DNA of 64,000 nucleotides, taken from Marasmitruncus massiliensis. Its GTDB lineage: Bacteria > Bacillota > Clostridia > Oscillospirales > Ruminococcaceae. The DNA lies in the NCBI RefSeq assembly GCF_900186535.1, contig NZ_FYDE01000004.1, positions 434,001 through 498,000 of the forward strand, in the 5' to 3' direction. Shown piece by piece: positions 63,286 through 64,000 of the stretch. Each line of letters starts with the position of its first letter. Positions within the stretch are counted from its first letter, which is position 1. Below the pieces are notes generated by a model, which saw only the letters and a list, made by a program, of their open reading frames with translations, was not told the origin of the DNA and made no database searches. The position numbers and the translations under genes are program-made.

Positions 63286-64000
63286 ATGGCAAAGGCTGCA
63301 GCTCAAACAGGATCAAGTCCAACCATGATAGTCGCAATTGAGCAATACTTTCCGGAGGAGAAACGTATCATTAAAGATGATTTAGCCTATCGGATCCTGC
63401 CGTCCAGCATGAAAGGTATTGTTGGGCAGATGCAGCTGGACTCTGTCAGAAACTGGATGATTCAAACAAGCGAAAAAGAGTCCCCGGGTATTTGGGGAGG
63501 TATCATGTGCAGGAAGCGGTATATAGATGAAAAACTAATTGATTCAATTAGTCAGATTGACGCGGTAGTTAATCTGGGTGCAGGATTCGATACCAGATCA
63601 TATCGTTTGGAAGGTCTTTCCTCCATTCCGATTTGGGAGGTAGACCAACCCGAAACCATTAAAACCAAACAAAAACAACTGCTAAAGATTTTTGAAGACA
63701 TTCCTGCCCATGTTAACTTTGCTTCGATAGACTTTGACCACGATAATCTGAGCACTATACTGAGCTCTCTTGGTTATTCTTATGAGAAACGTACTTTTTT
63801 CATATGGGAGGGTGTTACTCAGTATTTGACGAATACGGGGATTCAATCAATCTTTGATTTTTTAGCTAAAGCGGTTTGTGGCAGCCGTATCGCTTTTACA
63901 TATGTTTGCAAAGATTTTCTTGATGGACGGAACGCAGATGTCTGGGAAAAAGGATACGATGATTATGTAAGAAGAAAGATTTGGATTTTTGGAATGGAAC
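63286..64000 (+). CDS. SAM-dependent methyltransferase, PPM1/LCMT-like (3' end outside window)
   Basis: The frame is open from the ATG at 63286 (AGGGAGAG site upstream) to the end of the window, 238 residues. The layout matches class I methyltransferases of the leucine-carboxyl-methyltransferase-like family: an N-terminal helical lid (DDLAYRILPSSMKGIVGQ), the SAM motif VVNLGAGFDTRSYRLEGL (about 92-109), WEVDQPETIKTKQ and FFIWEGVTQYLT near 169. Bacterial members methylate small acids or natural-product intermediates; the substrate is unknown. The C terminus is not seen. Confidence 0.82.
   Translation, partial: MAKAAAQTGSSPTMIVAIEQYFPEEKRIIKDDLAYRILPSSMKGIVGQMQLDSVRNWMIQTSEKESPGIWGGIMCRKRYIDEKLIDSISQIDAVVNLGAGFDTRSYRLEGLSSIPIWEVDQPETIKTKQKQLLKIFEDIPAHVNFASIDFDHDNLSTILSSLGYSYEKRTFFIWEGVTQYLTNTGIQSIFDFLAKAVCGSRIAFTYVCKDFLDGRNADVWEKGYDDYVRRKIWIFGME

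Noticed and set aside
1-64000. CRISPR array, tRNA or rRNA genes
   Set aside because: No regularly spaced direct repeats and no tRNA or rRNA signature were found apart from the tRNA-like part of tmRNA.

Overview
The window is a 64 kb piece of a low-to-mid GC Firmicutes chromosome. It most likely comes from a motile anaerobe of the class Clostridia, near Oscillospiraceae/Ruminococcaceae. Support: Shine-Dalgarno sites of the AGGAGG type before almost every gene, frequent TTG/GTG starts, a CheC/CheD/CheV chemotaxis set, a phenylalanine T-box, IreB, YmaF, a TatD-associated radical SAM protein and a fused 2-hydroxyacyl-CoA dehydratase activator. The genus is inference.

Layout. (1) 1-24 kb is a flagellar and chemotaxis region. 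The plus strand carries the end of flhA, a FliA-type sigma factor, two FlgG-type rod/hook genes, cheC, cheD and a FapA-like gene. A convergent minus-strand operon encodes cheA-cheW-cheR-cheB. A second plus-strand run has a FliK-like protein, a free-standing FlhB C-terminal domain, a PilZ protein, an FtsA-like ATPase with beta-grasp-like repeats and an EAL-HDOD protein. After it come a soluble MotA-loop-like protein (minus), a Cache receptor, a CheV (minus), and a second cheW with a second receptor. A protein with degenerate GGDEF and intact EAL follows at 24.2 kb, so c-di-GMP binding (PilZ) and breakdown (EAL) sit next to the motility genes. No cheY is present in the window. (2) 26-38 kb holds ordinary metabolic and housekeeping genes: YyaL-like protein, radical SAM protein, pyridoxal kinase with an ECF S component, a surface-type jelly-roll protein, bacteriohemerythrin, an SDR oxidoreductase, IreB, pheST under a T-box with a UUC specifier, a RING/zinc-ribbon membrane protein and galU. 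(3) 38.9-46.4 kb is an AT-richer accessory island, all on the minus strand, inserted between galU and prfB. It is built from repeated pieces: two lipoprotein paralogues, three unrelated secreted proteins (one with a CHAP-like Cys-His arrangement), two near-identical four-helix membrane proteins on a 486-bp direct repeat, a TraX-family protein and two unknowns. This is the best candidate for an undescribed system. (4) 46.4-56.5 kb is housekeeping: prfB, a class B PBP, a DegV protein, SRP RNA-dnaX-ybaB-recR, a TSUP transporter, GtrA, smpB-ssrA, then a 59-residue cysteine-rich protein and YmaF. (5) 56.9-64 kb has the 1.4-kilo-residue activase, a broken CPBP protease gene, a MarR-flavodoxin pair and the start of a SAM methyltransferase that runs off the end of the window.

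All assignments rest on reading the sequence and on recalled family features. No searches were run. Residue positions are approximate.
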